This document shows, piece after piece, positions 1 to 6,753 of a stretch of 7,298 bases of DNA; positions within the stretch are counted from its first letter, which is position 1, and every line of letters starts with the position of its first letter. The stretch is taken from contig CAYQJO010000216.1 of the NCBI GenBank assembly GCA_964417785.1, positions 1 through 7,298 of the forward strand, read 5' to 3'. The notes under the pieces are model-generated. The model was not told where the DNA came from. It saw only the letters and a list, made by a program, of their open reading frames with translations, and made no database searches. A program made the translations under genes and the position numbers. The DNA is from DAOTUL01 sp034437435 (GTDB lineage: Bacteria > Chloroflexota > Anaerolineae > Aggregatilineales > Phototrophicaceae).

Positions 1-875
1 CGCAGGGTGGGATCGAGTTTGTCGCGCAGCCAGTCGCCCAGGAGACTGACGGCCAGGGTGGTGATGAAGATGGTCATGCCGGGGAAGACGGCGATCCACC
101 ACGCGGTCGCCAGATAATCGCGCCCGATGCTCAGCATGAGTCCCAGGCTGGAATTGGGCGGCTGGACACCCAGACCGAGGAAGCTCAGCGACGCCTCCGC
201 CAGGATGGTCCCCGGAAAGTTGAGCGTCAGGTAGACGATGATGACGTTGGCGATGTTGGGCAGGATATGGCGCAGGTAGATGCGCGGTGGGCGTGCGCCG
301 AGCGCCCGCACCGCGTCGGCGTAGCCCTGCTCTTTGGCCGAGAGCGTCATCCCGCGTGCCATACGAGCGTAAACCTGCCAGCCTTGCAAGCCCAGGACGA
401 TGATAAACAGCGTCATGGTGTTGCCGAAGAAGGCCAGCACCGAGAGCGCAAATATAATGAAGGGCAGCGACGCCTGGAAATCCACCAGGAGCATGATGGC
501 GTCATCGACCAGCCCGCCGAAATGAGCCGCCACAACACCGAGCGTCGTCCCCAGGACCCCGCCGATGACCGTGCCGATTGAGGCCACCAGCATACTGATC
601 TGGACCGAATACACCAACCGGCTGAAGACATCGCGGCCCAGCTTATCGGTGCCGAGGGGATAGCCGTCGCTTAACGGTGGCATGAGCCGGTCCTGCAAGT
701 GGATTTCATCGACCGGGTAGACGGCGATGCTGTCGGCGAAGACAGCCACGACGGCCATCAGCAGCAGCCAGAAGACGGCCACCCAGATGAGCGGCGGGAA
801 GAAAGCGACGATCCGCGCCGGGTGCCATGTGGTCCGGGTCGTTGGGGCTGCGATGGGCCGTGCGGTTGTGGTCAT
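1..875 (-). CDS. DppC-like ABC transporter permease (oligopeptide/dipeptide/nickel type), 3' end cut by window
   Basis: This is an inner-membrane subunit of a peptide/nickel-type ABC importer that forms the translocation channel with the DppB-like partner encoded just upstream. I translated it from the ATG at 875 to 291 whole codons plus two bases. It opens with a cytoplasmic tail and a first membrane helix (about residues 23-48). The family hallmark YPLGTDKLGRDVFSRLVYS follows at 72-90. The cytoplasmic EAA loop that contacts the ATPase is near 180-207 (EQGYADAVRALGAR, then LRHILPN). The last residues, GDWLRDKLDPTL, match the usual C-terminus of the family, so probably only the stop codon and at most a few residues are missing. 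GGAG lies 8 bases before the ATG (plus-strand 884-887), which supports this start. It follows the DppB-like gene by 32 bases, so the two are co-transcribed. The substrate cannot be told from sequence; peptides are the default, with nickel or sugars possible. Confidence 0.93.
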   Translation of the reverse strand, partial: MTTTARPIAAPTTRTTWHPARIVAFFPPLIWVAVFWLLLMAVVAVFADSIAVYPVDEIHLQDRLMPPLSDGYPLGTDKLGRDVFSRLVYSVQISMLVASIGTVIGGVLGTTLGVVAAHFGGLVDDAIMLLVDFQASLPFIIFALSVLAFFGNTMTLFIIVLGLQGWQVYARMARGMTLSAKEQGYADAVRALGARPPRIYLRHILPNIANVIIVYLTLNFPGTILAEASLSFLGLGVQPPNSSLGLMLSIGRDYLATAWWIAVFPGMTIFITTLAVSLLGDWLRDKLDPTL

Positions 876-907
876 GGTGTTTTCTCCATCATTGGGCGGT
901 GACGCCC

Positions 908-1831
908 CTACCCCTGCACACGGATGCGCGGATCGAGCCAGCCGTAGAGCAGATCGACGGTCAGGTTGACCGTGACCATCATGATGCCGACCAGGAACAC
1001 GATCAACTGCACAACGGCCAGATCGCGGTTGGCGACCGCCGTCACCGTCAGGCGGCCCAGTCCCGGCCAGGCGAACACCGTCTCCACGACGACCGACCCG
1101 CCGATATAGGCCACCAACCGCAGGCCGAGCAGCGTCACCATCGGGATGGCGAAATTGGGGATGGCGTGCCGCCGCAGCACATCGCGGTAGCGCAGACCTT
1201 TCGATTGGGCGGTGCGGATATAGGGCTGGTTGATGACTTCCAGCATGGACGAGCGAATGAAGCGTGCGAAGACACCGGCTTCGGAGACCGCCAGCGTCGC
1301 CACCGGCAGGATCATATGCTGCCAGCTATCGCTGCCGCTGGATGGCAGCAGCCGCAGTTCCATGCTGAAGACCAGGATCAGCACGATGCCGAGGAAGAAA
1401 TTGGGCAGGGCGAATCCGAGTACCGAGATCGTCATGGTCAGGCGGTCGATCCAACTATTGCGGTGGAGTGCCGCCAGAATACCCGCCGGGAACGCCAGGA
1501 AGAGCATGATGACGAAGGCCGTCAGGTTGAGTTGCAGCGTCTTGGGGACGCGCTCGAAGACGACATCGGTGGCGTCGCGGCCATCGCGGTAGGATTCGCC
1601 GAAATTGCCCTGGAACAGGTTCTTCAGGTAGACGCCGTACTGCACGAACAGCGGTTGGTCCAGGCCCCACACGCGCTCGAAGGTCGCCAGAGCTTCCGGC
1701 GTGGCTTCCGGCCCCAGGATGTTGACGGCGGGGTTGCCGGTGGCTCGCAGCGCCAGAAAGGTGAACGTCACCAGAATCCACAGGGTCAGCAGCGCACGCA
1801 GGAATTTTTGCAGGATGTAGCGGGTGTACAT
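908..1831 (-). CDS. DppB-like ABC transporter permease (oligopeptide/dipeptide/nickel type)
   Basis: This 307-residue protein is the first permease of the importer, close to the usual length of DppB/OppB/GsiC proteins (about 300-340). The N-terminus MYTRYILQKFLRALLTLWIL leads into the first membrane helix. Family landmarks in order are GLDQPLFVQYGVYLKNLFQG (56-75), the EAA cytoplasmic loop around 196-226 (TAQSKGLRYRDVLRRHAIPN), ETVFAWPGLGRL (250-261) and the C-terminal WLDPRIR. These motifs identify the binding-protein-dependent transport permease family (BPD_transp_1). The gene lies between its binding protein and the DppC-like partner, all on the minus strand. The start at 1831 is preceded by GAGGGG with a 5-base spacer. 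That Shine-Dalgarno sits in the flank of a GC-rich palindromic repeat. The long plus-strand reading frames over this gene are shadows. Family assignment is secure; substrate is unknown. Confidence 0.95.
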   Translation of the reverse strand: MYTRYILQKFLRALLTLWILVTFTFLALRATGNPAVNILGPEATPEALATFERVWGLDQPLFVQYGVYLKNLFQGNFGESYRDGRDATDVVFERVPKTLQLNLTAFVIMLFLAFPAGILAALHRNSWIDRLTMTISVLGFALPNFFLGIVLILVFSMELRLLPSSGSDSWQHMILPVATLAVSEAGVFARFIRSSMLEVINQPYIRTAQSKGLRYRDVLRRHAIPNFAIPMVTLLGLRLVAYIGGSVVVETVFAWPGLGRLTVTAVANRDLAVVQLIVFLVGIMMVTVNLTVDLLYGWLDPRIRVQG

Positions 1832-1836
1832 TATAA

Positions 1837-1842
1837 CCCCTC
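1837..1842 (-). promoter_or_regulatory. Ribosome-binding site of the DppB-like permease, at the edge of a palindromic repeat
   Basis: On the minus strand this reads GAGGGG, 5 bases upstream of the permease ATG at 1831. It is contiguous with the C/G-run flank of the hairpin repeat at 1852-1879. One hairpin arm contains CCCCTC, which is complementary to this site. The site could therefore in principle be masked by an alternative fold of the mRNA. The base match is visible; the masking is inference. Confidence 0.55.
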
Positions 1843-1851
1843 ACCCCCCGG

Positions 1852-1879
1852 CCCCCTCGCCCAAAAGGGGGCGAGGGGG
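1852..1879. repeat. GC-rich palindromic intergenic repeat (hairpin) inside the ABC operon
   Basis: Perfect 11-base inverted arms, CCCCCTCGCCC (1852-1862) and GGGCGAGGGGG (1869-1879), enclose a 6-base spacer, AAAAGG. Both sides are flanked by further C or G runs (about 1837-1850 and 1898-1905), so the whole element may span roughly 1837-1905. It fills most of the 103-base gap (1832-1934) between the binding-protein stop and the permease start. No T-run follows the stem in the minus-strand transcript, so it is not a standard intrinsic terminator. Comparable hairpins between binding-protein and permease genes (for example REP elements after malE) stabilise upstream mRNA and lower downstream expression; a like role here is inference. 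From memory, similar C/G-rich palindromes are dispersed in Chloroflexota and some other GC-rich genomes. Copy number cannot be seen from one window. Confidence 0.75.
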
Positions 1880-1934
1880 AGGCACACCGTAGGTGCGGTG
1901 GGGGGAATTCCGATTCCGTCGGACGCGGCTGCGC

Positions 1935-3530
1935 CTATTCCACGCTGATTGCGCCGGGGCGCAGGTTCATGTATTCGTAGACCAGCGGCGACCAATCGAG
2001 GTCGGTGGGCTTGCCGTAGAACATGGTCAACTGGTGCAGGTAGGTCCCCATCGGGTTCTGGTTCTGCCAGATGTCCATCATTTCACGGAAGATTTCGCGG
2101 CGCTCTTCCAGGTCGGTGCTGACCACCAGACGCTCACCCAGTTCGTTGAAGGGATTGCCGGGCTGCCAGATGGGAATCTGGGCCTGCCATACGCCACTCG
2201 CGCCGTACAGCCGCCACAGATGGCCGACCGGGTCGGGGTACATCATGGTGGTGGAGTAGTCGGAGATGTGGGTCGGCTCATCACCGTCGAAGATCAGGAC
2301 CTGGCTCCAGTTCTCCATCACCTGGAGTTCCACGTTGATGCCGACCTCGGCCCACATCTGCTGCATGATCTCGGCGGTCTCCAACTGGTAGGTGTAGTAG
2401 TTGGGCAGCAGGCGGTAGACGATGGTCTCGCCGTTGTAGTCCGATTGTTCCAGCAGTTCACGGGCCAGGTCGGGATTGTATTCCACGCCTTGCCAGTCCT
2501 CGATGAACATGGGGCCGTAGTAGGTGAACTGGTTGCCGAGCGGTACGACGGTGGTGCCTTCGTAGAGAGCTTCCACGATCAGTTCACGGTCGATGGCATG
2601 GTTCATCGCCAGCCGCAGGTTGATATCGTCCAGCAGATCGCTGGTGGTGTTGTAGACGATCACGCGGTTGTTGCGGATCGGGCCGCCGACGACCTCAAAG
2701 CCGTCTTCACCGTTGATGATTTCGAACTGGTCGGGAGGGATTTCGGTGATGATGTCGTACTGGCCGCTGATGAGACCGGCAGTGCGGGCGGCGATTTCCG
2801 GCACGATCTGGAAGGTGACGCTCGCCAGCGGCGGGGTGCCACCCCAGAACGCATCGAAGGCTTCCAGGCGGATGTAATCGTCGGCGACGACTTCGGTAAT
2901 CTGGTAGGGGCCGGTGCCGACGGTCAGACGGCTGAACTCGTCATAATCGGCGGCTTCTTCCCACGCCTGCTTGCTGAGAATCTGCGCCATGTGCATCGAG
3001 AGGCGCTGTTCCAGCAGCGGATCGGGGATGGTGCTGACGACGCGCACGGTGTAATCGTCGATGATCTGGACGCCGATACCGTCACGCAGAGTGGCGGTGG
3101 CGGCTCCGTCAACGATCTCGACCGGGGCGAAGGTGCCGAAGTAGGTCACGGCGTTGCCGGTACCGGGCTGGTCGGGGTTGAACATGCGCTCCGGACCGAA
3201 GGTGAAGGCCACGTCCTCGGCGTCAAAGGTGTCGCCGTTGTGGAAGGTGACGCCCTCGCGCAGGGTCAGTTCCAGGGTGCGGTCGTCGATGCGCTGCCAG
3301 CTTGTTGCCAGACCGGGGATCAGCTCGAAGGTATCGAAGTCGATGTCGATGAGCGTATCAAAGACATTGTACATGATGCGCATGGCGACGTTGGAGTTCT
3401 CGCGCAGCGGTTCCATGGTGGACGGGTTGTTCTGGACGGCGACGGTGAAGTCGGGGCGGCTTTCCTGGGCCGCGCCGGTCGCCACCAGCAGCGCCAGCAG
3501 GACGGTCAGAATAATCAGACGTTTCAGCAT
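1935..3530 (-). CDS. ABC transporter substrate-binding protein, family 5 (peptide/nickel type)
   Basis: This 531-residue exported protein captures the substrate outside the membrane and delivers it to the two permeases encoded downstream. The length fits SBP_bac_5 proteins (about 500-600). The N-terminus MLKR plus a hydrophobic stretch (5-18) and TGAAQE is a Sec-type signal peptide, with cleavage likely after residue 20 or 21. The family signature lies at about 70-111: LIPGLATSW, then LTLREGVTFHNGDTF and AEDVAFTF. A second landmark is GTGPYQITEV (205-214), with AFWGGTP at 227-233. A third is LRLAMNHAIDRELIVEALYEG (about 305-325). There is no lipobox and no cysteine anywhere in the protein. 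I count only three lysines, so basic residues are nearly all arginine. GGAGAG lies 4 bases before the ATG. It is the first gene of the operon and is divergent from the MFS-HEAT gene. Substrate is not predictable from the sequence. Confidence 0.95.
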   Translation of the reverse strand: MLKRLIILTVLLALLVATGAAQESRPDFTVAVQNNPSTMEPLRENSNVAMRIMYNVFDTLIDIDFDTFELIPGLATSWQRIDDRTLELTLREGVTFHNGDTFDAEDVAFTFGPERMFNPDQPGTGNAVTYFGTFAPVEIVDGAATATLRDGIGVQIIDDYTVRVVSTIPDPLLEQRLSMHMAQILSKQAWEEAADYDEFSRLTVGTGPYQITEVVADDYIRLEAFDAFWGGTPPLASVTFQIVPEIAARTAGLISGQYDIITEIPPDQFEIINGEDGFEVVGGPIRNNRVIVYNTTSDLLDDINLRLAMNHAIDRELIVEALYEGTTVVPLGNQFTYYGPMFIEDWQGVEYNPDLARELLEQSDYNGETIVYRLLPNYYTYQLETAEIMQQMWAEVGINVELQVMENWSQVLIFDGDEPTHISDYSTTMMYPDPVGHLWRLYGASGVWQAQIPIWQPGNPFNELGERLVVSTDLEERREIFREMMDIWQNQNPMGTYLHQLTMFYGKPTDLDWSPLVYEYMNLRPGAISVE

Positions 3531-3629
3531 TGATCTCTCCTTGTGAATTGAAAATTCCTCATGATGAGTCTGGCAACACTGTGTTAAGTCTGGTGGACGA
3601 TCCCGTTAATAGGTTGTAAAGCTGGCACT

Positions 3630-3657
3630 TTGCCATACCGGGTGGCGGGCATAGAAT
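3630..3657 (+). promoter_or_regulatory. Putative sigma-70-type promoter of the MFS-HEAT gene
   Basis: A -35 like TTGCCA (3630-3635) and a -10 like TAGAAT (3652-3657) are separated by 16 bases. Transcription would start near 3664, giving a leader of about 30 bases that includes the ribosome-binding site. The -35 overlaps the right arm of the TGGCA-CTT-TGCCA dyad, so a bound repressor could occlude it. This is based on hexamer match and position only. Confidence 0.5.
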
Positions 3658-3681
3658 TGTAAGGGGTATGGGGGACCAAGA

Positions 3682-3687
3682 AGGGAG
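3682..3687 (+). promoter_or_regulatory. Ribosome-binding site that decides the MFS-HEAT start
   Basis: AGGGAG lies 7 bases before the ATG at 3695. An in-frame ATG nine codons upstream, at 3668, has a purine run only one base before it, which is too close for normal initiation. The added residues would also be polar and unremarkable. The start at 3695 is therefore preferred. Confidence 0.7.
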
Positions 3688-3694
3688 ATCATCC

Positions 3695-5893
3695 ATGAAC
3701 GAACCGACCAACACCGAGAAGATCAAAGGGCTGCGCTGGAGCATTGCCGAAATCGCCGCCAACACGGTCTTTCTACAATTGACCTATTTCGGGTCGGTCT
3801 TTGTGCTGTTTCTCAACGAACTCGGCCTGGATACGGCGGAGATCGGTTTGCTGCTGTCGTTCTTCCCCTTCTTTGGTCTGATCTCTCTGCTGATTGCGCC
3901 GCGTGTGGCTCGCTTCGGCTACAAACGGACCTTCATCACCTTCTGGACGATCCGTAAGCTGGTGACGGCGCTGCTGCTGCTGGTGCCGTTGGTGCTGGAC
4001 CAGTTCGGCCAGGAGGCGACGCTGGTGTTTGTCGCCGCCATCACCATGACCTTCGGTTTGTGCCGGGCCATCGCGGAGGTCGGCTATTACCCCTGGAACC
4101 AGGAGTTTGTGCCGCCCGCCATGCGTGGCCGTTATTCCGCCACGTCCAACATCTTCTCCAGTGTGGTCGGCATCATCACCATCGCTTTCGCCAGTTACAT
4201 TGTGGAAGTCATGACCGGCCTGAACCGCTATATGGTGCTGTTCGCCACCGGCATCGCCTTCGGTCTGTTGGGTGCGTGGTTTATGACCCGCGTACCCGGC
4301 GGCGCGGTCGATAAGAGCGGCAAAACGCGCACGGTCTCGCACCGCGATATGCTGGTGACGTTCAAGGACCGCAATTTCTGGTTGTTCATCGTCAGCTTCG
4401 GGCTGGTGTCGCTGGCGACCGCGCCCATGTTCTCCTTCCTGCCGCTGTTCATGAAGCAGGAAGTCGGCCTGAGCGAGGGCAACACGGTGCTGCTGCAAAA
4501 CGGTGTCTTGATCGGGTCGTTGTCGGCGACCTTCCTGATGGGTTGGGCGTCGGATCGCTATGGCAGCAAGCCGGTCATGCTCTCCGGCCTGACGTTGATG
4601 ATGGTCCTGCCGCTGGTATGGCTGGTCATCCCGGTGAATTCTGGCCTCAGTTTGCCGGTGGCGGTGACGGCGGCGCTGATACAGGGTATTTCCACGCTGA
4701 GTTGGGGCATCGGCTCCGGGCGTTTGCTGTTCAATAATGTGGTGCCGCCGGTGCAGCGGGCGTCGTATATGCCGGTGTATCATGCCAGCATCGGCTTGAT
4801 CGGTGGCATCAGCCAGCTTCTCGGCGGTGTCATCCTGGATTTCACCGGCGACTTTCGCGGCGAGTTCATGGGCATCAGCTACAATCCCTTCACGCCGGTG
4901 TTTATCATGGGGCTGGTGCTGCTGCTGACCAGCCGTTTGCTGTTCAACTTCGTCCGGTCGGATTCGAGCGTGAGCAGCAGCCAGTTTGCCGGGATGTTTG
5001 TGCGCGGCAATCCGCTGCTGGCGTTGGAGTCGATGTTCGGCTATTACCGGGCGCGGGATGAACGGGCCACCGTCGCCATGACCGAACGGCTAGGGCAGGC
5101 GCACAGTCCGCTGACGGTAGAAGAACTGCTGGAAGCGCTGACCGATCCGCGCTTTAATGTGCGTTATGAGGCGGTCATCTCGATTGCGCGGACCAACCCC
5201 GATCCGCGACTGGTGGAGGCGCTGGGAAACATCCTCAGAGGGACGGAACTGGCGCTGAGTACGGTGGCGGCCTGGGCGCTCGGTCGCATCGGCGATGATG
5301 CCGCCCGCGCCATTCTGCGCGAGGGGTTGAACTCGGAATACCGCTCGATCCGGGCGCACTGCGCCCGTGCGCTGGGGACGCTTGGTGATGCGTCGGTGGG
5401 GGCGCTGCTGCTGGACCGTTTGCGGGACGAGGACGACAAGGGCCTGCAAATGGCGTATGCCGCCGCGCTCGGCAGCCTGGGCTGGCGTGAGGCGGTGCCG
5501 GTGGTCCTGGACCAGATCGACCGTTTCGAGAACGAGGGTGCGCGGATGGAACTGGCGCTCTCATTGACGCGCATCGCTGGCGACGAGACGCAGTTTATCC
5601 GGCTGCTGCGCAACATCCGGCGCGATCCGGGGACGACGACGGCGCAGGAGTTGGAGACGATCCGGCGCAGGTTGAAGGACGACGATCTGGCGGCCTGTAT
5701 CGACGACTACGCGCACGACCGGCTGGATGAGGGGGCGGCGCTGCTGGCGGCATGGCTGCGTATGCTGCCGCCGGGAGCTTTTGACTCCGAGCAGCGGGCC
5801 ATCCTGAATCACTGTGCCGACCGGCTGGACAGCGGCACGTCGGCGGAATTTTCGCTGTTGTGCCTGACGGTGTTGGCGCGGCATGACGGATGA
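3695..5893 (+). CDS. MFS transporter fused to a C-terminal HEAT-repeat domain
   Basis: The protein has 732 residues from the preferred ATG. The first 420 or so form a Major Facilitator membrane domain with about twelve hydrophobic segments: roughly 17-41, 50-71, 81-104, 108-132, 156-173, 179-200, 228-253, 267-290, 294-314, 320-340, 362-383 and 399-420. A good MFS motif A, GWASDRYGSKPVM (283-295), follows segment 8. A degenerate version, APRVARFGYKRTF (68-80), follows segment 2. Ordinary MFS proteins end near residue 400-450. This one continues about 310 residues with a soluble region. Its part at 474-630 contains about five HEAT-like helix pairs, each ending with a pattern such as AAWALGRIGD, CARALGTLGD or AAALGSLGW. 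The remainder to 732 is helical and less regular. By MFS topology this domain faces the cytoplasm. It could serve as a scaffold or regulatory platform; substrate and partner are unknown. The gene is divergent from the ABC operon. No clear terminator follows. Confidence 0.9.
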   Translation: MNEPTNTEKIKGLRWSIAEIAANTVFLQLTYFGSVFVLFLNELGLDTAEIGLLLSFFPFFGLISLLIAPRVARFGYKRTFITFWTIRKLVTALLLLVPLVLDQFGQEATLVFVAAITMTFGLCRAIAEVGYYPWNQEFVPPAMRGRYSATSNIFSSVVGIITIAFASYIVEVMTGLNRYMVLFATGIAFGLLGAWFMTRVPGGAVDKSGKTRTVSHRDMLVTFKDRNFWLFIVSFGLVSLATAPMFSFLPLFMKQEVGLSEGNTVLLQNGVLIGSLSATFLMGWASDRYGSKPVMLSGLTLMMVLPLVWLVIPVNSGLSLPVAVTAALIQGISTLSWGIGSGRLLFNNVVPPVQRASYMPVYHASIGLIGGISQLLGGVILDFTGDFRGEFMGISYNPFTPVFIMGLVLLLTSRLLFNFVRSDSSVSSSQFAGMFVRGNPLLALESMFGYYRARDERATVAMTERLGQAHSPLTVEELLEALTDPRFNVRYEAVISIARTNPDPRLVEALGNILRGTELALSTVAAWALGRIGDDAARAILREGLNSEYRSIRAHCARALGTLGDASVGALLLDRLRDEDDKGLQMAYAAALGSLGWREAVPVVLDQIDRFENEGARMELALSLTRIAGDETQFIRLLRNIRRDPGTTTAQELETIRRRLKDDDLAACIDDYAHDRLDEGAALLAAWLRMLPPGAFDSEQRAILNHCADRLDSGTSAEFSLLCLTVLARHDG

Positions 5894-6024
5894 ATGGGAT
5901 GTCTGTGATAATTGCAGGGAATTAGTAATAGATTAAAATTACAATATGCCGTATTCTCCCTTGATGCCAGCGAAAAATACAGTTATACTTATCTACATCT
6001 GGTCAATAAAACAAGGAGCGACAC
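5894..6024 (+). promoter_or_regulatory. AT-rich intergenic region with a strong promoter (5961-5989) for the PRC-barrel gene
   Basis: This 131-base gap is clearly richer in A/T than the genes around it. It holds a near-consensus sigma-70-type promoter: TTGATG at 5961-5966, a 17-base spacer, and TATACT at 5984-5989. Transcription would begin near 5996, giving a leader of about 29 bases. AAGGAG (6013-6018) lies 6 bases before the ATG at 6025, an excellent ribosome-binding site. A weak AT-rich inverted repeat, TAATT-GCAGGG-AATTA (5909-5924), follows the MFS-HEAT stop. It is too weak to call a terminator. Together these suggest the PRC-barrel gene is independently and perhaps strongly expressed. 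Confidence 0.75.
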
Positions 6025-6687
6025 ATGCGTTTAGCAAAAGGCGCTGATGTTTACACGACCAATGGTGAACAAGCTGGCAAAATTGATCGCGTGGTGATGA
6101 ATCCGCGCAACGGCGATGTGACTCATGTGGTAGTGGAAAAAGGGTTTCTGTTCACGAAAGATTATGTGGTGCCGGTGGAATACATCGAGATGGCTTCCGA
6201 GGACCGCCTAACCCTGAAGGTGGACGATGAGGACCGCTTTGAGCCGTTCGAGGAGACCCATTTCATCCAGGCTGATGATACCGAGATGCCAGAGTGGTTG
6301 ATTCCGATGGCAGGGACATACGGCCCGATTCCCTACTACTATTATGGTCCGGTGGGTACCCAGTGGTCGGCGACACCGATGTGGCTTGACCCGTACCAGC
6401 CGTACTATGTACGCCGGGTTGACCGCAATATCCCTGCGGATACGGTCGCCCTGGAAGAAGGGGCTGATGTCTTTACCTCTGATGACGAGAAGGTCGGTAA
6501 CGTGGCCCAGGTCATCACCGAGGGCGACCGTGTGACTCACTTTGTCGTGAGCAAGGGCTTGTTCTTCAAGGAGCACAAGCTGGTGCCGACCGTGTGGATT
6601 CGGACGGTCGCGGAAGGTGCAATCCGGCTGGGCGTGGCGTCGGACTACATGGAGCGTCTGCCGGAGTACGAGCCTGCCGGAAGCTGA
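6025..6687 (+). CDS. Tandem PRC-barrel domain protein
   Basis: This 220-residue protein is built from two copies of a PRC-barrel-like beta domain, at about residues 3-66 and 143-204. The copies align clearly: GADVYTTNGEQAGKI matches GADVFTSDDEKVGNV, VTHVVVEKG matches VTHFVVSKG, and each ends with a VP-containing strand and a hydrophobic beta segment. PRC barrels occur in the photosynthetic reaction-centre H subunit, in RimM, and in many small stress-associated or envelope-associated bacterial proteins; they usually mediate binding rather than catalysis. There is no signal peptide or membrane helix, so it is probably cytoplasmic. The linker (about 89-130) is rich in Tyr, Trp and Pro, including PIPYYYYGPVG and DPYQPYYV. 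The gene has its own promoter, a strong ribosome-binding site and a terminator, so it forms a single-gene unit. Its opening codons are more A/T-rich than those of its neighbours. The specific role is unknown. Confidence 0.88.
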   Translation: MRLAKGADVYTTNGEQAGKIDRVVMNPRNGDVTHVVVEKGFLFTKDYVVPVEYIEMASEDRLTLKVDDEDRFEPFEETHFIQADDTEMPEWLIPMAGTYGPIPYYYYGPVGTQWSATPMWLDPYQPYYVRRVDRNIPADTVALEEGADVFTSDDEKVGNVAQVITEGDRVTHFVVSKGLFFKEHKLVPTVWIRTVAEGAIRLGVASDYMERLPEYEPAGS

Positions 6688-6715
6688 TGGACCTGATCGA
6701 CAGTTAAAACGGACG

Positions 6716-6744
6716 GCCCCTTCTGATGAAGGGGCTATTTTTTT
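6716..6744 (+). terminator. Rho-independent terminator after the PRC-barrel gene
   Basis: A perfect 8-base-pair stem, GCCCCTTC (6716-6723) with GAAGGGGC (6728-6735), closes the 4-base loop TGAT. A run of seven T residues follows at 6738-6744. It begins 28 bases after the PRC-barrel stop codon and separates that gene from the nitrilase. The stem and T-run are directly visible and of textbook form. It is oriented for plus-strand transcription; no matching A-run precedes it, so it is probably one-way. Confidence 0.95.
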
Positions 6745-6753
6745 GTGTTAGCA

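Larger units (their letters stand above)
3531..3694. promoter_or_regulatory. Divergent intergenic control region with several short dyads
   Basis: This 164-base gap separates the leftward ABC operon from the rightward MFS-HEAT gene and should hold both promoters. Perfect short dyads are visible: GAATT-GAA-AATTC (3545-3557), CTCAT-G-ATGAG (3558-3568), AACAC-T-GTGTT (3575-3585) and TGGCA-CTT-TGCCA (3623-3635). AGTCTGG occurs twice in the same orientation, at 3567-3573 and 3587-3593, starting exactly 20 bases apart on either side of the AACACTGTGTT dyad. That arrangement would put both copies on about the same face of the DNA. A rightward promoter is listed separately. For the leftward operon I see only weak matches: TTGCCA (minus strand, 3574-3569), then an 18-base gap, then TTCAAT. 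Short dyads are common by chance, so an operator role is a suggestion. Confidence 0.45.

Noticed and set aside
1852..1879. Hairpin considered as an intrinsic terminator between the binding protein and the permeases
   Set aside because: No T-run follows the stem in the direction of transcription. The permeases downstream need read-through from the operon promoter. A palindromic repeat or attenuating/stabilising hairpin fits better.
827..1948. Plus-strand open frame of about 373 codons antisense to the DppB-like permease
   Set aside because: The translation is rich in His, Gln, Arg and Asp, shows no family motif, and runs through the palindromic repeat. The opposite strand encodes an unmistakable permease.
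1893..3533. Long plus-strand open frame of about 546 codons lying antisense to the binding-protein gene
   Set aside because: It is the mirror of a secure SBP family 5 gene. Its translation is low-complexity, rich in Val, Gly, Asp and Gln, with no recognisable domain, as expected from the antisense of GC-rich codons.
3623..3635. Possible sigma-54 promoter (TGGCAC followed by TTGCC)
   Set aside because: The GG and GC elements are 8 bases apart start to start instead of the required 12, and no enhancer-binding activator gene is visible.
3668..3694. Upstream in-frame ATG as the start of the MFS-HEAT protein
   Set aside because: The purine run before it is only one base away, whereas the ATG at 3695 has AGGGAG at a proper 7-base distance.
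3773..4783. Minus-strand open frame of about 336 codons inside the MFS-HEAT gene
   Set aside because: It is a His/Gln/Arg-rich shadow translation with no domain, opposite a well-supported 12-helix membrane protein.
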